A stretch of 64,000 nt of DNA from Trifolium pratense. Taxonomy: Eukaryota > Streptophyta > Magnoliopsida > Fabales > Fabaceae. Of this stretch, positions 1 to 11,023 are shown one piece after another. The notes under the pieces were generated by a model, which saw nothing but the letters and a program-made list of their open reading frames with translations, was not told the origin of the DNA and did no database searches. The stretch is taken from contig NC_060062.1 of assembly GCF_020283565.1 (NCBI RefSeq), positions 59,784,409 to 59,848,408 on the forward strand, given 5' to 3'. The position numbers and the translations under genes were made by a program. Within the stretch, counting starts at the first letter, position 1. The number at the start of each line of letters is the position of its first letter.

Positions 1-189
1 GTGTGTGTGTGTGTCTGTGTCTGTGTGTATGTTTCTCTCTCTATCACTAGCACTGCTTCTTCTTCTTCTTCTTCTTCACAGTTGAGTTGAGTTGAGTTGA
101 GACTTCACCTCTTTCTCTTTCTCTCTCTCTCTCTATATATCTCTCTCTCACACAAAGCAAAATAACCACTTCTATAAAAGTTAAAAAAA

Positions 190-228
<39 letters not shown>

Positions 229-235
229 TAAAAAA
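1..235. repeat. Cluster of simple repeats (GT, TTC, CT, A)
   Basis: The window opens with (GT)n, a (TTC)n tract near 58-77, several (CT)n tracts at 115-150 and 191-228, then a run of A. Pyrimidine-rich tracts like these are common in plant 5' leaders and promoters, so this may flank a gene to the left of the window, but no coding sequence is visible here. Confidence 0.8.
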
Positions 236-299
236 AAAAACAGGTGCTGCAATGCAACAACTGGTAGGTTGTCTCGTCCAGCAAAAACCACCAAACCAA

Positions 300-1470
300 G
301 CAACATATAATTTATTTGCAAAATAATAATATCATTATAAAAAACTAGGTCATCTTACCGCCAATAAATTGATCCAAGTAGTAAGAATTTTGATCTCATT
401 AAACATGTGGTCACGGGTTCAATTTCTGACCTCACAGATTTTCAACGAATATTAGTCATCACTAACGATGATAAAAACTTTGTAAATATCATTTACTATT
501 GCACTTGTTTGTGACCATGTTTATGAGAACCTTTGAGTCACTTTCTACAATCAAATAAGATAATTATCCCTCAACGCTAAGTCTAACCTTTAGCTTACTA
601 CTTAAATCGACCAAACAAATTTATCTTTGTCTTTAACTATTTATTATGAGTTAAATCTCTATATTTTACCAAGTTATAATTAATTGATTCATAAAAATAA
701 TAATTTATAATGAATTTTTTTTACTAAAATTTATAATGAATTTGGTATCTATAGTTTTGATTTTCCTAATTTGACTTATTTACAAAATTGATCTGTGTCT
801 TATTTTAAAATTAAGGAAAATGCTAAACAGTGCCTCGGACACTAGTTAAGGATACAAATATATAAATTTTATTTCGTAAATTGTGCATTCAATGTTTTAA
901 TGATGTGAAAAGTTATTCTCTCTCGTCATTAACTTTATCATTTGTTTCCTTTTTTAGTATGTTTAACTAATGCCCCTTAGGATGACCCTAAAATTAATAT
1001 TACCTATCTAAGCGTGGTACCAAGAAGTGAAGCTGATCAAGGTCACCAAGAAGTTAAAGATTTGGTGTTTTACTCAATTAATTAGTTAAACACCTACTAA
1101 TACTTTCTTTTTCTGTTTATATATTCCAATCCTTTCATTCATTCATTCATCTTAATAGGCAATAATAACGACCCTCAACGAATTCCTTTCTTCTTTATTT
1201 ATTTATTTACATACATTTTTCCTTTTGATTTAGTTTACCTTTATTGTCATTGTCACCACCAAAAAAGAGTTTACCTTTATTGTGAAATAATAGTAACAAT
1301 AATAATAAATAAAATTTGTTATTAATTAGGATCACTCATTTTTGTGAATTATTTATTTAATTAAGTTAATTAATCCTAATCCTAAAAGAAGAAATATCTC
1401 ATCTAACAGAAAAGGCACCTTTATAAATGGACAAAATGAAGGGTCGATGCTAAGTTAACCACTTAACCCC
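300..1470. other. Intergenic, no gene seen
   Basis: AT-rich sequence with stops in all frames and short microsatellites such as (ATTC)n near 1137 and (TTTA)n near 1195. I see no gene or complete transposon here. Confidence 0.5.

Positions 1471-1474
<4 letters not shown>

Positions 1475-1555
<81 letters not shown>
1475..1555. repeat. Long (AT)n microsatellite
   Basis: About 40 uninterrupted AT dinucleotides. Long AT tracts are typical of plant intergenic DNA and are length-polymorphic. Confidence 0.95.
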
Positions 1556-1556
<1 letters not shown>

Positions 1557-1670
1557 CCTTTATTTTATTGAAAATGTTATTTTTTTTTGTCTTAGATTAA
1601 GGGGAATCCACTAAAACAGGGGGTAAAATTCTGATTTAATCAAAACAGGGGTGACAAAACTGCATTTAAG

Positions 1671-2230
1671 CCTTTTTTTATCATTAGAGTTCTATGACGT
1701 GACATATAAGATATTAAAATTGATTATACGGTACCTTAAGGAACTGTATCATCAATTTAAGTTAAATAAATAAATATAGATAGAACCAACTTGTTAATAA
1801 TGTATGATATCTAAAGTAAGTAGTATCACCATTAGAGTAAAATATGCATCAATTGCATAAGTATTACATGACATTATAAAGTCCATTTATTAGTAATGTA
1901 TGATACCCAAAATGATACAACCATTTAAGATGCTCTAAAGCAGTTGTAGCTACAATTTGTTAGAGTATCATATATTATTATGCTCTCTATAATGTGATTA
2001 ATGTCATGTAATACTTATGCAACTCATACATATTTTGCTCCAGCAGTGATACCACTTTGTGTATCATATATTATTAACAATTACTCCCTTATATATATAT
2101 ATATATATAACTTTGCCTAAATCAAAAAGATAATATTAAATTGATGATACGATACTTTAAATAATGTAACGTATCATCAATTTTGATATTCTCCATGTTG
2201 TGTCATGAAACTCCAATGATAAAAAGGAAT
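1671..2230. mobile_element. Foldback (near-palindromic) element, about 560 bp
   Basis: The left half and the reverse complement of the right half align over most of their length. The shared order is: a block near 1681 reading tcattagagtt, then attgattatac, then tgtatcatcaattta, then gttaataatgtatgata, then a block around cataagtattacatgacatt (left 1856-1876, right 1996-2023). The two arms meet near 1940. No coding capacity is visible. This is the layout of a foldback transposon or long-TIR MITE. A transcript would form a long hairpin. The exact ends and any target duplication are unclear. Confidence 0.6.
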
Positions 2231-2289
2231 AACGTATGGATCATTAGTCCATGAAACTCTCTTTAATACCTCTATTGGGGATGCTCTTA

Positions 2290-3216
2290 GGCTATGTTTG
2301 GATTGATGATACATAACGGAATGGAGCAAAATGAAATATAATGGAATGGAGTGGAGCGGAACGGAATAGAACACAAATTTTGTTCCATCGTTTGGATATT
2401 CAATAACGGAATGGAACAAAATTACCACTCCATCGTTTGAGAAGTGAACGGAATGAAATAAATTATAATATTTTTATTCCAATTTTACCTTTATTTCAAA
2501 ACATTAAACTATAAGCGATAACTCCAATTCACTCAAACTTTAACACACTAGTGCATAGGCAAAGTAATTCAAATGATAGATTCTCAATGCCAATATCCTG
2601 CAACAGTAATATTTCATTGAATTACCAAATGACTCAAAGTGCATAACTAATAGCATCACCGAATTGTCAACCGGTAAACACAAACAAATACATATTAATT
2701 CTTATTGATTAACCGGTGATTAAAAAACACACTCTAATCACCTAAACAATGCACATTAACATGAGCATCAAACATGATATCTTAATTTTAAATAGTCAAA
2801 TAACAAATTCGGATTATAACAATCATAGCATAATTCTTAATTCATAATCGGATCTTTTGGATTTTGAGTAACATAATTCGGTACCATTGGAGAGGTGAGG
2901 TAGAGAGTTTTGAGAAGAAGAAGAGGTAGAGAGTTTCACGTGTGATTTATGTGTATTTGAGAAGAGGAAGAGACAAGTAAAATAAGGGTAAAAGAGTAAT
3001 ATAAAAAATCTGAAATTCCATTTTATTGGATACACCTCAAATCGGGGGGAATGAAAAATTGAAGGATTGAGTGGTTTAGAATGGAATTGGTTCCATCGGG
3101 TTCTATTCCATTCTAGTAGCTTTTTGGAAATCCAAACAATGAAATTCTATTATTTACCTTTCCATTTCATTTCATTTCATTCAATTCTACCATATACCAC
3201 CAATCCAAACATAGTC
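2290..3216. mobile_element. PIF/Harbinger-like non-autonomous element, TTA duplication
   Basis: Terminal inverted repeats: ggctatgtttggattg at 2290-2305 and its complement caatccaaacatagtc at 3201-3216 (15 of 16 match). The element is flanked by TTA on both sides (2287-2289 and 3217-3219), the 3-bp duplication typical of PIF/Harbinger elements. Subterminal sequence is rich in ggaatgga-type repeats in inverted orientation at the two ends. No transposase reading frame is visible in the 927 bp, so it is non-autonomous. Confidence 0.7.
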
Positions 3217-4069
3217 TTATGAGTTAATGTAGATAAAAAAAGTAATTTATAATTATCTGGGTTGGGTAGCTTCAGATTTAAAACTCTTAGGAAGAGTCTG
3301 CAGTTGTGCACATAAGATACACTGTTTATTCCAAAAATAATAATTTAAAATCATGATTAATACTCCTCCTTGTCCTTAATGTTATGACAAGTGTGAGGTA
3401 AGTTAAAGTCTCATATTACTTAGAAAAACGAAAGTTGAGAATTTTATAAGTGAGATGATTCATAAACCTAATGTCTTATTTTTTTTTTTTTGAGTTAAGG
3501 TGTGGTGCAACCTCACTTATGTAGTTGTTCTTAATTCTCTACCATTCCACACATTTTTAGTGCTTTTTAGTGCGTGTTTGTATTAATTTGCGGTTGCTTC
3601 CAATCCTCTTTTTAAAATGTCCATTTCTTTACTTATATACTTTAAAATGACATTGAAATTCTTGCTAAAATAGTTGCAAATACAGATTATCGGTTAAATT
3701 TTATTTTTTTTATAAGAGGTTAAATAATTTTTTAGTTCTTAAAATATTGTCAAATTTTATTTTTAGTTTTATAAAAACGTGACATGTATTACGTTTAAAC
3801 CAAATTTTATGCAGACAATTTTAATTCTTACTATTTTTCTAAATTTTAAAATTCGCTCAATTATCCTTAAACTTCTAAATTTTTAGATAATTTTTTCAGA
3901 TATGTTTAAAATATTTTTCTACAATATTATAAAAAAATTTAAAATGAAAAAAAATTAAATATGAACTTTTTAAATCAAATGAATTATAATTTTTTTTGAA
4001 ACAGTGAGAATTCGTAGATTAATCCATGACCCGTGTTACCATCTGTAAATAAAAAGTAATCAATATAAT

Positions 4070-4196
4070 ATTTTTTTGGTTATGTAGTATAGTGGCTAGA
4101 CTCTTATATTTAAACGTGGAATCCGGAGTTCGAACCCCGACCACTCCAATAATATCTCTGATAATTAAAATTTGAGCTACATTCATGAGACCGATT
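4070..4196 (-). mobile_element. tRNA-derived SINE, family B
   Basis: Read on the minus strand it has a tRNA-like 5' part (gtagctcaaa), a B-box-like ggttcgaactcc, and a 3' tail ctagccactatactacataaccaaaaaaa-type ending (poly-T at 4070-4077 on the plus strand). The 8-bp flanking copies aatataat (4062-4069, 4197-4204) suggest a target-site duplication. Shares layout and tail with copies at 10889, 28468, 29148 and 31213. Confidence 0.6.
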
Positions 4197-4933
4197 AATA
4201 TAATTTTTGCTTAATTCATACATGAAACACTTTCCATCCACGCCTATTCACCTTTAATTTTACATTAAAGGATCTCAAATTTTAGTTTTTCACTCTCTAG
4301 AAAGGTAAGCAGTAACATAATACTAGAATAATAGATTTAGCTATTTTCAAACTTAAAGGTTAATTGTGATACTTTGAATATAGTGAGGAGTGAATTAGTT
4401 TTGGAACATTAACATAATACTATTAAATATATAATATATAATGCAACCAAAAAAAAAATATATATAATATTATTGATTGACACTTCTTCGTAGCACATAC
4501 CAACTGTTAATGCAAGTATATATTATTATAGATAGATAGATATGATCTGTATACCATTACATGCACACAAATATGGTCAACATTTTTTTAAACAAATAAA
4601 ATCAATAATTAGTTCTTAATATTAGTATTTTTTTCTTCTTACTAGAACTTGAACTCAAATTGTTCTACACTTTAACTCTTAATTCAAGAGAATTTCTATT
4701 GGCTCCACCTGAGTTTTCTTGCACACCCCATTATCAAAATATTTCTTCCGCTATTTAAACAGCGGACCGCGGACATGTAAAATCCTGAAATGGAGGGATT
4801 ATACACCATTAAAAGATATATTTCAATAAGATTTTACAGTATCAAAATATATCAATATGGTGAAATTGAGGGATTATAAACAATTAATAGGGAAAAAGAG
4901 AAATTACCTTTATTTATTAAAAAAAACAAATAC

Positions 4934-4949
4934 AAATTTGATAAAAAAA
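4934..4949 (+). mobile_element. Micro-retroposon (16 bp) with 11-bp duplication
   Basis: The insert aaatttgataaaaaaa lies between two copies of aaaacaaatac (4923-4933, 4950-4960). The surroundings are A-rich, so the duplication length is approximate. Confidence 0.45.
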
Positions 4950-5529
4950 AAAACAAATACATAATGAATTATGGATTTTTTTTTACTCAATCCAAGTAGA
5001 ACCGAGTTAGTGGTTGCTGTAATTATTCAACACTGGATGGATGTAGGAGTAAACAACTAGTTGCGTATTTCCAAAGATATCATTTATGTTGTTATGATTG
5101 TCGTAGCAAGTAGTGCTTTTGCTTGCTTCAACTGAATTTGCTTTGCAAGTTGCCACAACGATTGTAAATTTTGTTATAATGCAAGTGTACAATTTAAGTT
5201 TGTTGATAAAATGAGAAAGATCAACGTTAACAACACCTTTGTTCACACATCCTTAAACACATCTTATCTCTTCCCAAGATAATTTACCTGTCATTTTTTA
5301 TAAAAACAAAAGGGCATATTGTCATAGACACATGTTAAGGAGGTAAATGTAAAAATATTTTCTTAAAACTTATGCATTTAACTCTTTAAATGTTAATTTT
5401 TTTGTATTATTCAATGCAATAGATACATTAACATGTGTCATAACATTTTTCCTTAAAAAAAAGAGTATCAATCACAAAGAATGGGTTTAAGCAATTTGTT
5501 CAAAAGAGTGCGTACAATTAAAATGACCT

Positions 5530-7169
5530 TTAAATTAGAAATAATAAAACAAAAGAATAATATAATGCAGAATCAGGATCTTGAGTTCCTGTTTGAAACA
5601 TAACATAATACAGGACATTTAGAAAGAAGTCAATCACGTGTGCCTTTAAAGGCGTACCATATTTGGAAGAGTTTCTGTTCTCTTCAATGGGAGCTGTTTG
5701 GATCATGCTTTGTTCTTTTGCTCGAGATGCATCCATCTCAAACTGAATAAATGATATGACCATTCCTCACTACTCTCAATATGACTGATCTTATCAATAT
5801 GACAATGCATAGATCAGTAGAAGCAAATTTCTGCAGATAATAAATTTCATAAGACTATCAGAGACCAAAGCCAATTAATTCTGACAATGATGGTCACAGC
5901 AGCAACAACACAAAATGCATCAGAAATACTGTATTCTCTTTGAGGATTGTATTGAATACTGTATTGTGCATCATGCAATTAGAACACAATGAGTGTCTGA
6001 CAATACTTCAAGTATCATCTTTTGTTATTTATTCCAAGTCCATACTTTGGTTGGTTCAAGCCTAGGAGGTGGTAGTGAGTGAGTAAAAAGCCACCTAACA
6101 ATTTTCATGGCTAAGGCAGCCTAAGAAATGTAAATTCAAGACAAGAAAATTGCATGTCTAGTTCCTCATACATTGATTTCTTACATTTAAAGAGTAAAAT
6201 ATCAGGAACTAGACATGTCTAGTTCCTCTCCTCATACATTGTTGTTTATCCAACTGGTAAGAAGATTTTCTCGGGTTAGATATGTATAATGAATAATAAT
6301 GATATAGCCAGAATTCTATCACTCAGAGAGATACAAAGGATTTTGCTTTGAACTCAAATAAGAAATCAGATTATCTAAATCAAAATTGGCGTAGATGGCA
6401 AAGCAATCATGGTGCATCATAAGTTCATAACCAAAATTGATAATGAATTATATTTTATGCAAGAGAATGATTACCATATTACTAGCTTACAAACTCTGCA
6501 GAGATCTCATAAATAACGGATGGATTTCAATTAAGATACAACTAGAATATCCAACCCATCAATAAAACACCATATCATTGGAAAATTTAAAATCAATAAC
6601 CTTCTTCGATACCATATAATTAAGTACATAACTACCAAAATATACCAATCTGAAAATTACATTGTATACGGAAACCAAACTTTAACCTATGCTTCCCAAG
6701 AAGCTCCTTTTCTAAATTGTGCCAAAATGTTGGAAGAAAATGCATTATCGTTCATGAAAAGATTCTTCAGTAGGCGACACCTATCCAGCCAAGTAATAAC
6801 ATCCAAATATTCAAAATCACAAGATAGAAGATATAATATTCGAGATTACATGATATAATAAGCATGCTGAAATTTTCAAACTCAAACTCAATGGCTACCA
6901 CTTAAAGCATCATATCATACAAGAGTAAACCCTCATTTTGGTCTTTTAAGTACCACTCCCTCAGTCCCTCCTACTACATAGTCGCTAAGCTATATAAAAA
7001 TAATTAGCCTCCAATAATTTATAAGTAGTCAGTACAGTAATGTTTTGTTAAATAAATCCATCATGTTAGAGATAAAATTCAATCCAATCAATCAAATTGA
7101 TATAGAATTGAAAATGAAAAGAAAAAGCGAGGAAAGTGAAGTACCTGTGTGGGTGGGTACAGGGTAGGT
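5530..7169. other. 3' flank of the YLMG1-like gene, no separate gene supported
   Basis: On the minus strand a possible splice donor (cag/gtactt) lies at about 7143, just after the YLMG1 stop, so part of this stretch could hold 3'-UTR exons. The 77-codon frame at 5530-5763 has no recognisable domain. A 24-bp perfect palindrome lies at 6204-6227. Confidence 0.4.
6153..6227. repeat. Palindrome plus direct copy of a 14-mer
   Basis: The 14-mer catgtctagttcct occurs at 6153-6166, in inverted form at 6204-6217, and again directly at 6214-6227. The last two overlap to make a perfect 24-bp palindrome. The first and second can form a 14-bp hairpin stem. Confidence 0.85.
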
Positions 7170-7856
7170 CTAAACAGGAACAGTGAGGATATTAGCAAGA
7201 GTACCCAATACAGCAAAAGCGAGAAGAGGACTAATATCAAGAGAATTGAAAACGGGTGGAATAATATTCCTAAATAAACTAAGATAAGGATCACAAAGAT
7301 CCCTAATTGCTGATAATGGCTGTCTTTCCCAAGGAATATTTGGAAACCAACTCAGCAAAACCCTAACTAACAAAACACCGCTGTAAATATCCAGCCATTT
7401 CTTCAATCCAGCAGCAACAACAGTCAACGGAGTGTTCAACGACCCCTGAGTACTTCTTTTCATAATAGAAGCAAAGAACATCGATGAAGATGAAACTCCG
7501 ATTGATAAAGATAGATCCGGCGGTGGAAGAATGGTTACGAAAGCTTTGATACATAAAGCCGCCACGGCGAGTATAGTAGTGACAGTTCGAGTGGAACCGG
7601 ACAGAATATCTTCTTCTGGTGGTGCGGTGTGATTGTTTGAACAAGTAATGGTTCGGCGTTTGTGATTGTTTGAAAGAATAAGAAGAGATTTCGTCGGAGG
7701 TGCGGTGCGGATGGATAGGTTTTTGTTTTTGTGATTGTTTGGAATTGAACAGGTAATAGTTCTGCGTTTTAATGGGATTAGGTTTGGTGAGAAAAGAAGA
7801 ACACGCGATGGAGTTGAGACGGTGGTCATACCCATCATTGCACCCAACGACGCCAT
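7170..7856 (-). CDS. YLMG1: YLMG1-like YGGT-family protein, chloroplast
   Basis: Intronless 228-residue protein of the YGGT/YlmG family. Plant YLMG1 proteins are plastid membrane proteins linked to nucleoid and thylakoid organisation. The first 80 or so residues are rich in Ser, Thr and Arg with few acidic residues, as expected of a transit peptide. Hydrophobic segments lie at about 91-110, 157-170 and 208-226. The conserved YGGT core starts near residue 150 (VLLVRVLLSWFPNIPW) and includes DPYLSLFRNIIPP at 189-201, close to what I recall of Arabidopsis YLMG1. The start is the first ATG before the transit peptide, followed by the Met-Ala-Ser context common in plastid precursors. Oddity: the transit region contains an internal duplication (RRTITCS at 31-37 and 67-73, TAPP at 51-54 and 77-80). 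The gene stands alone. Assignment to YLMG1 over YLMG2 rests on remembered similarity. Confidence 0.88.
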   Translation of the reverse strand: MASLGAMMGMTTVSTPSRVLLFSPNLIPLKRRTITCSIPNNHKNKNLSIRTAPPTKSLLILSNNHKRRTITCSNNHTAPPEEDILSGSTRTVTTILAVAALCIKAFVTILPPPDLSLSIGVSSSSMFFASIMKRSTQGSLNTPLTVVAAGLKKWLDIYSGVLLVRVLLSWFPNIPWERQPLSAIRDLCDPYLSLFRNIIPPVFNSLDISPLLAFAVLGTLANILTVPV

Positions 7857-8579
7857 ATTTCTCTTCTTCTTCTGGAACCAAATTTAGGGATTAGGCGTTT
7901 TCTCAGCCTAGACTTTTTATATATCGATGGAATAAATAAATAAATAAATAAAAGTTTCGATATCGATGGAATAAGTTAACGGGCTCGGCTTGTGTATAAA
8001 AGAAAATAAATGGGCTTTTGGAGCCCAATCACTCCTTCTTCTCTAACCTCGAGATTCAAATTCTACTACCTTAACGCAAGACATGTACGTACGTTTAGAA
8101 TCAGAAAAGTTGGATTAGGGATGTCAATTTGATCCATAAATAGGAATTGATATAGGAATCGTTCTATTTGCAAATCCGAAAATAGATATTTTTTTCCGTA
8201 GAGATGGAGTAGAAAATCCCTCGAGAGATTTGAGGATGGCAACGAGATTTTATCCTCCACACCGCGGAGATTTCGTCAAAAATACTTTATTAAAATAATA
8301 ATTATAAATGTATATTTAAGTATTTTATATATTATTCTTAATTATATTTTCACACGTGTATAAATTTGTTTATATACGATATTTATTATTGTCACAAGAC
8401 TCACAATAATATTTTAACTTTTTATATTTGTTTTATAATTAAGCTTTATTATTATTTTTTTACTACTACTTTGATTGAAAATATTTTAAGGTTTATGGAC
8501 TAAATCTTTGCTAATTAATTTGTTTTTTGCAATAAAAACTTCAAGTCGTTTTATTAATCAATAAAAGTGCAATACAAGG

Positions 8580-8601
8580 TTGTACCAAAAAAAAAAAAAA
8601 A
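8580..8601 (+). mobile_element. Micro-retroposon (22 bp) with at least 13-bp duplication
   Basis: The insert ttgtacc plus poly(A) sits between two copies of gtgcaatacaagg (ending at 8579 and 8618; the duplication extends into A's on the left). It has the same insert type as the one at 10591. Confidence 0.75.
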
Positions 8602-9155
8602 AAAAGTGCAATACAAGGAAGATGGCCACTCAAATATATAACGACTAGACACACAAAAAAAATCCTATAACAAGTGTGTGAACAACCATATTTGTTTGTT
8701 GCTTTATGAACTTAACCACAAATGTTCAAATTTAAAGAAAATACATTTTGAGTCTCACAATTAATGAACTAAATTATATAATACCAACAAGTAAGTTGTG
8801 AATTGCATATACTATATTATTTGAGTAAGTTTCAAATAATACATTTGTGAAACATCTATGTTCCAACTCCTTCATTTAATCAAAAAGAAAAAAAACCTCT
8901 TTCATAGCTTCAAGCAAGACAATCGATTCACCTTCAATTATTGAGCAGTTTTCTTCGAATCCAATAAGTTATAGCTATCACAAATTACCCCATGTTTTTT
9001 TGAAACCGACGACAAAAATCAATATATTAATAAATTGAAAAAGTACAAGAAATACTCTAACACACCAACCCGCACTCATTTTGCCTAAACCATTGTGGAA
9101 TCCCATGTCGATAGTGCATTTGTACCAACCAAAACTTTAACTAACTTAACCTATT

Positions 9156-9171
9156 CTTGTTAAAATAAAAA
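9156..9171 (+). mobile_element. Micro-retroposon (16 bp) with 17-bp duplication
   Basis: The insert cttgttaaaataaaaa is flanked by perfect copies of aactaacttaacctatt (9139-9155, 9172-9188). Confidence 0.75.
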
Positions 9172-9240
9172 AACTAACTTAACCTATTAAATTACCAACA
9201 TTCTACCATAATAAGGATAAAAAAGTAATATCAATAGTTA

Positions 9241-9386
9241 TGAATCGTTAGTTAGTTAAGTGGTGATTGGTGCTGCACTTTGTAGGGAGGACCACAGTTT
9301 AATAACCCGCAACAGCGATCGAAAGGGGGCTGAAACCATTTGATGTCAGAACCGACCCCCGAAGCAGATTAAACTGATGAGAAAAA
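9241..9386 (+). mobile_element. SINE, family C, with 20-bp duplication
   Basis: A 146-bp element with a tRNA-like 5' part (agttaagtggtgattggt), a GC-richer body and a terminal run of A. It is flanked by aaaagtaatatcaatagtta (9221-9240) and aaaagtaatatcaatcgtta (9387-9406), one mismatch in 20. A 5' fragment of the same family lies near 12009-12092 on the minus strand. Confidence 0.7.
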
Positions 9387-9978
9387 AAAAGTAATATCAA
9401 TCGTTAATTGATTTTTTCAATTTATATTTTACATTTTATTCATTTTAGATGATTCGAATTCCTAAAAACAATATTAAAAGGGAGATTACAAAAATTACTA
9501 TAATTTTAAATCCATTATTTTTTTATTTTCTTTTTTATAAATAAATTAAATCCGTAAAACTGAAAATATCTCAACATTTATATAGTCAAAGAACCATTTA
9601 ACAGGAGCAAATTCATATCAGTAATTAAAAGAGTTTAATACAAAAAGAAATCGACTTGAAACTACAATAATTAGTCCTATAATAAGTCACCCTAACTAAA
9701 GTAGGAGTGACCATATTTATTTGCTGCTTAACAAACTTAAGGTTGAAAACAACTAATAAGTAATAATAATCACTTTTATACCATTGGAGCTAACACTATC
9801 GTAAATAAAAACTGATGTAGTCAACACAATTTTTTTATTTTACAATCAAACAACAATAAAGCTAAATAAATAAACAATTAAATATGTAATATATTTTCTA
9901 AACTTTATTATCAATCAATTTCTAACAAATCACAGACTAGACCAAATAAAAAATCTAACAAATCAAATCACTAATTTA

Positions 9979-10469
9979 TTTTTTTGGTAATAGGGAGGGC
10001 CTAAGCCCCAAAAAGAAAAGATTACATAGAAATTATTCTAGGGGTGGTTATCCCCAACTCATCAGCTAACAATAATTCCTTAATCGGAATAGGACAAGAA
10101 TCATAAAATATGGTTTCACGATCTAAATGACAACCAATATTCGCCATAGCGTCTGCACACTTGTTTGATTCTCTGTAAGCATGCTCAATTTTAATTTCCC
10201 AATCCAAATCCAACATTCGCCGAATGTGTTTCACCAAAGGTAATCCAACCGAGCTACTAAATCTTCCGGTCTTGATCGCCTGAACCACAACAACAGAATC
10301 AACATTAAGCTCGACCGCCGTAAAACCCAGCCGCCGCGCATAACTCAATCCTTCAGCCACTCCCCACAACTCAGCAATAATAGCACTACAATTTCCCAAT
10401 CCTCTAGCAAAACCTCCCAACCATTCTCCTTGGCTTCCCCGAATAATACCTCCACAACCTCCTCTATTA
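9979..10469 (-). mobile_element. 5'-truncated LINE copy with 16-bp target-site duplication
   Basis: On the minus strand the insert runs from an RNase H reading frame through a 3' UTR ending ggggcttaggccctcccta and a short poly(A) (poly-T at 9979-9986 on the plus strand). It is flanked by perfect 16-bp copies of tcaaatcactaattta (9963-9978 and 10470-10485). The 5' end is cut inside the RNase H domain. This is the signature of target-primed reverse transcription by a non-LTR retrotransposon. The duplication is perfect and the frame open, so the insertion is probably fairly young. Confidence 0.9.
10022..10469 (-). pseudogene. RNase H-like domain fragment of a LINE (RVT_3 type)
   Basis: An open frame reading from the truncation point at 10469 to a stop at 10022. 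The first in-frame ATG is at 10420, but the family reading begins upstream, at DNRGGCGGIIRGSQGEWLGG. Visible RNase H features: the acidic residues E in AIIAELWGV and D in LNVDSVVVV, and the C-terminal block with HAYRESNKCADAMANIG. These match the RNase H domain found at the end of plant LINE polyproteins and in derived single genes. It lacks the reverse transcriptase, its own promoter and its own start, so it is a remnant rather than a host gene. Confidence 0.85.
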
Positions 10470-10590
10470 TCAAATCACTAATTTAGTGGAGACATTAGGG
10501 TAATGTTGAATGAAGACAAAACTAAAAAGGAAACATAAAATAGCCATCACATGCATTCTTTCATTCTGAACCATATTTAGAAACATAAAA

Positions 10591-10608
10591 ATGTACCAAA
10601 AAAAAAAA
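10591..10608 (+). mobile_element. Micro-retroposon (18 bp) with 12-bp duplication
   Basis: The insert atgtacc plus poly(A) lies between perfect copies of agaaacataaaa (10579-10590, 10609-10620). Its non-A part matches the insert at 8580. Confidence 0.75.
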
Positions 10609-10888
10609 AGAAACATAAAACAAAAAAAGAAAATGCTAAGGACACGGAGATAAATATATATATTTTTTATGACAAAAAAAATAAATATTTTTTTTAAGTT
10701 TGTCTATTTAACTTTTTAAATAATTGATAACTATTTAAGATTGATCTCTCTCAACAAATAATTTTTCTCACACGTCGATTTTAGATCAATCCCAGAGTCA
10801 AATAGTTTATAGTACAAATATCTATCACTCGTGTCATACTATGTTAGTCTTCTTCGATTTCATATATTAGTATAAGCAAATTCTCAAT

Positions 10889-11023
10889 TTTTATTTGGTT
10901 AAGTAGCATAATGGCTAAAAAATTCTTCTCTTGAGGTGAATAAGTAGGAAATTTCGGGTTCAAATTTTGAACCTATACATATAAAATTCAATATCCATAC
11001 CAACTGAATTATGCTCACGCAGA
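10889..11023 (-). mobile_element. tRNA-derived SINE, family B, diverged
   Basis: On the minus strand: gagcataattcagttggta (A-box-like), ggttcaaaatttgaaccc (B-box region), then ttcctacttattcacc and a tail ctacttaaccaaataaaaa. Same layout as the copy in 4CL intron 2. No clear target duplication. Confidence 0.6.

Larger units (their letters stand above)
3220..5530. other. Intergenic, no gene seen
   Basis: AT-rich spacer containing a SINE (4070-4196) and a micro-insertion (4934-4949). The short open frame at 5007-5246 on the minus strand has no recognisable domain and is not supported as a gene. Confidence 0.5.

Noticed and set aside
1475..1555. AT tract as a scaffold-attachment or origin signal
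   Set aside because: A simple microsatellite is sufficient explanation; no associated motifs.
5530..5763. 77-codon minus-strand frame as a separate gene
   Set aside because: No domain. It may be a 3'-UTR exon of the YLMG1-like gene, but this cannot be shown from sequence.
7363..7881. 172-codon minus-strand frame overlapping YLMG1
   Set aside because: It is an alternative frame of the YLMG1 coding region with Ser, Tyr and Cys-rich nonsense composition.
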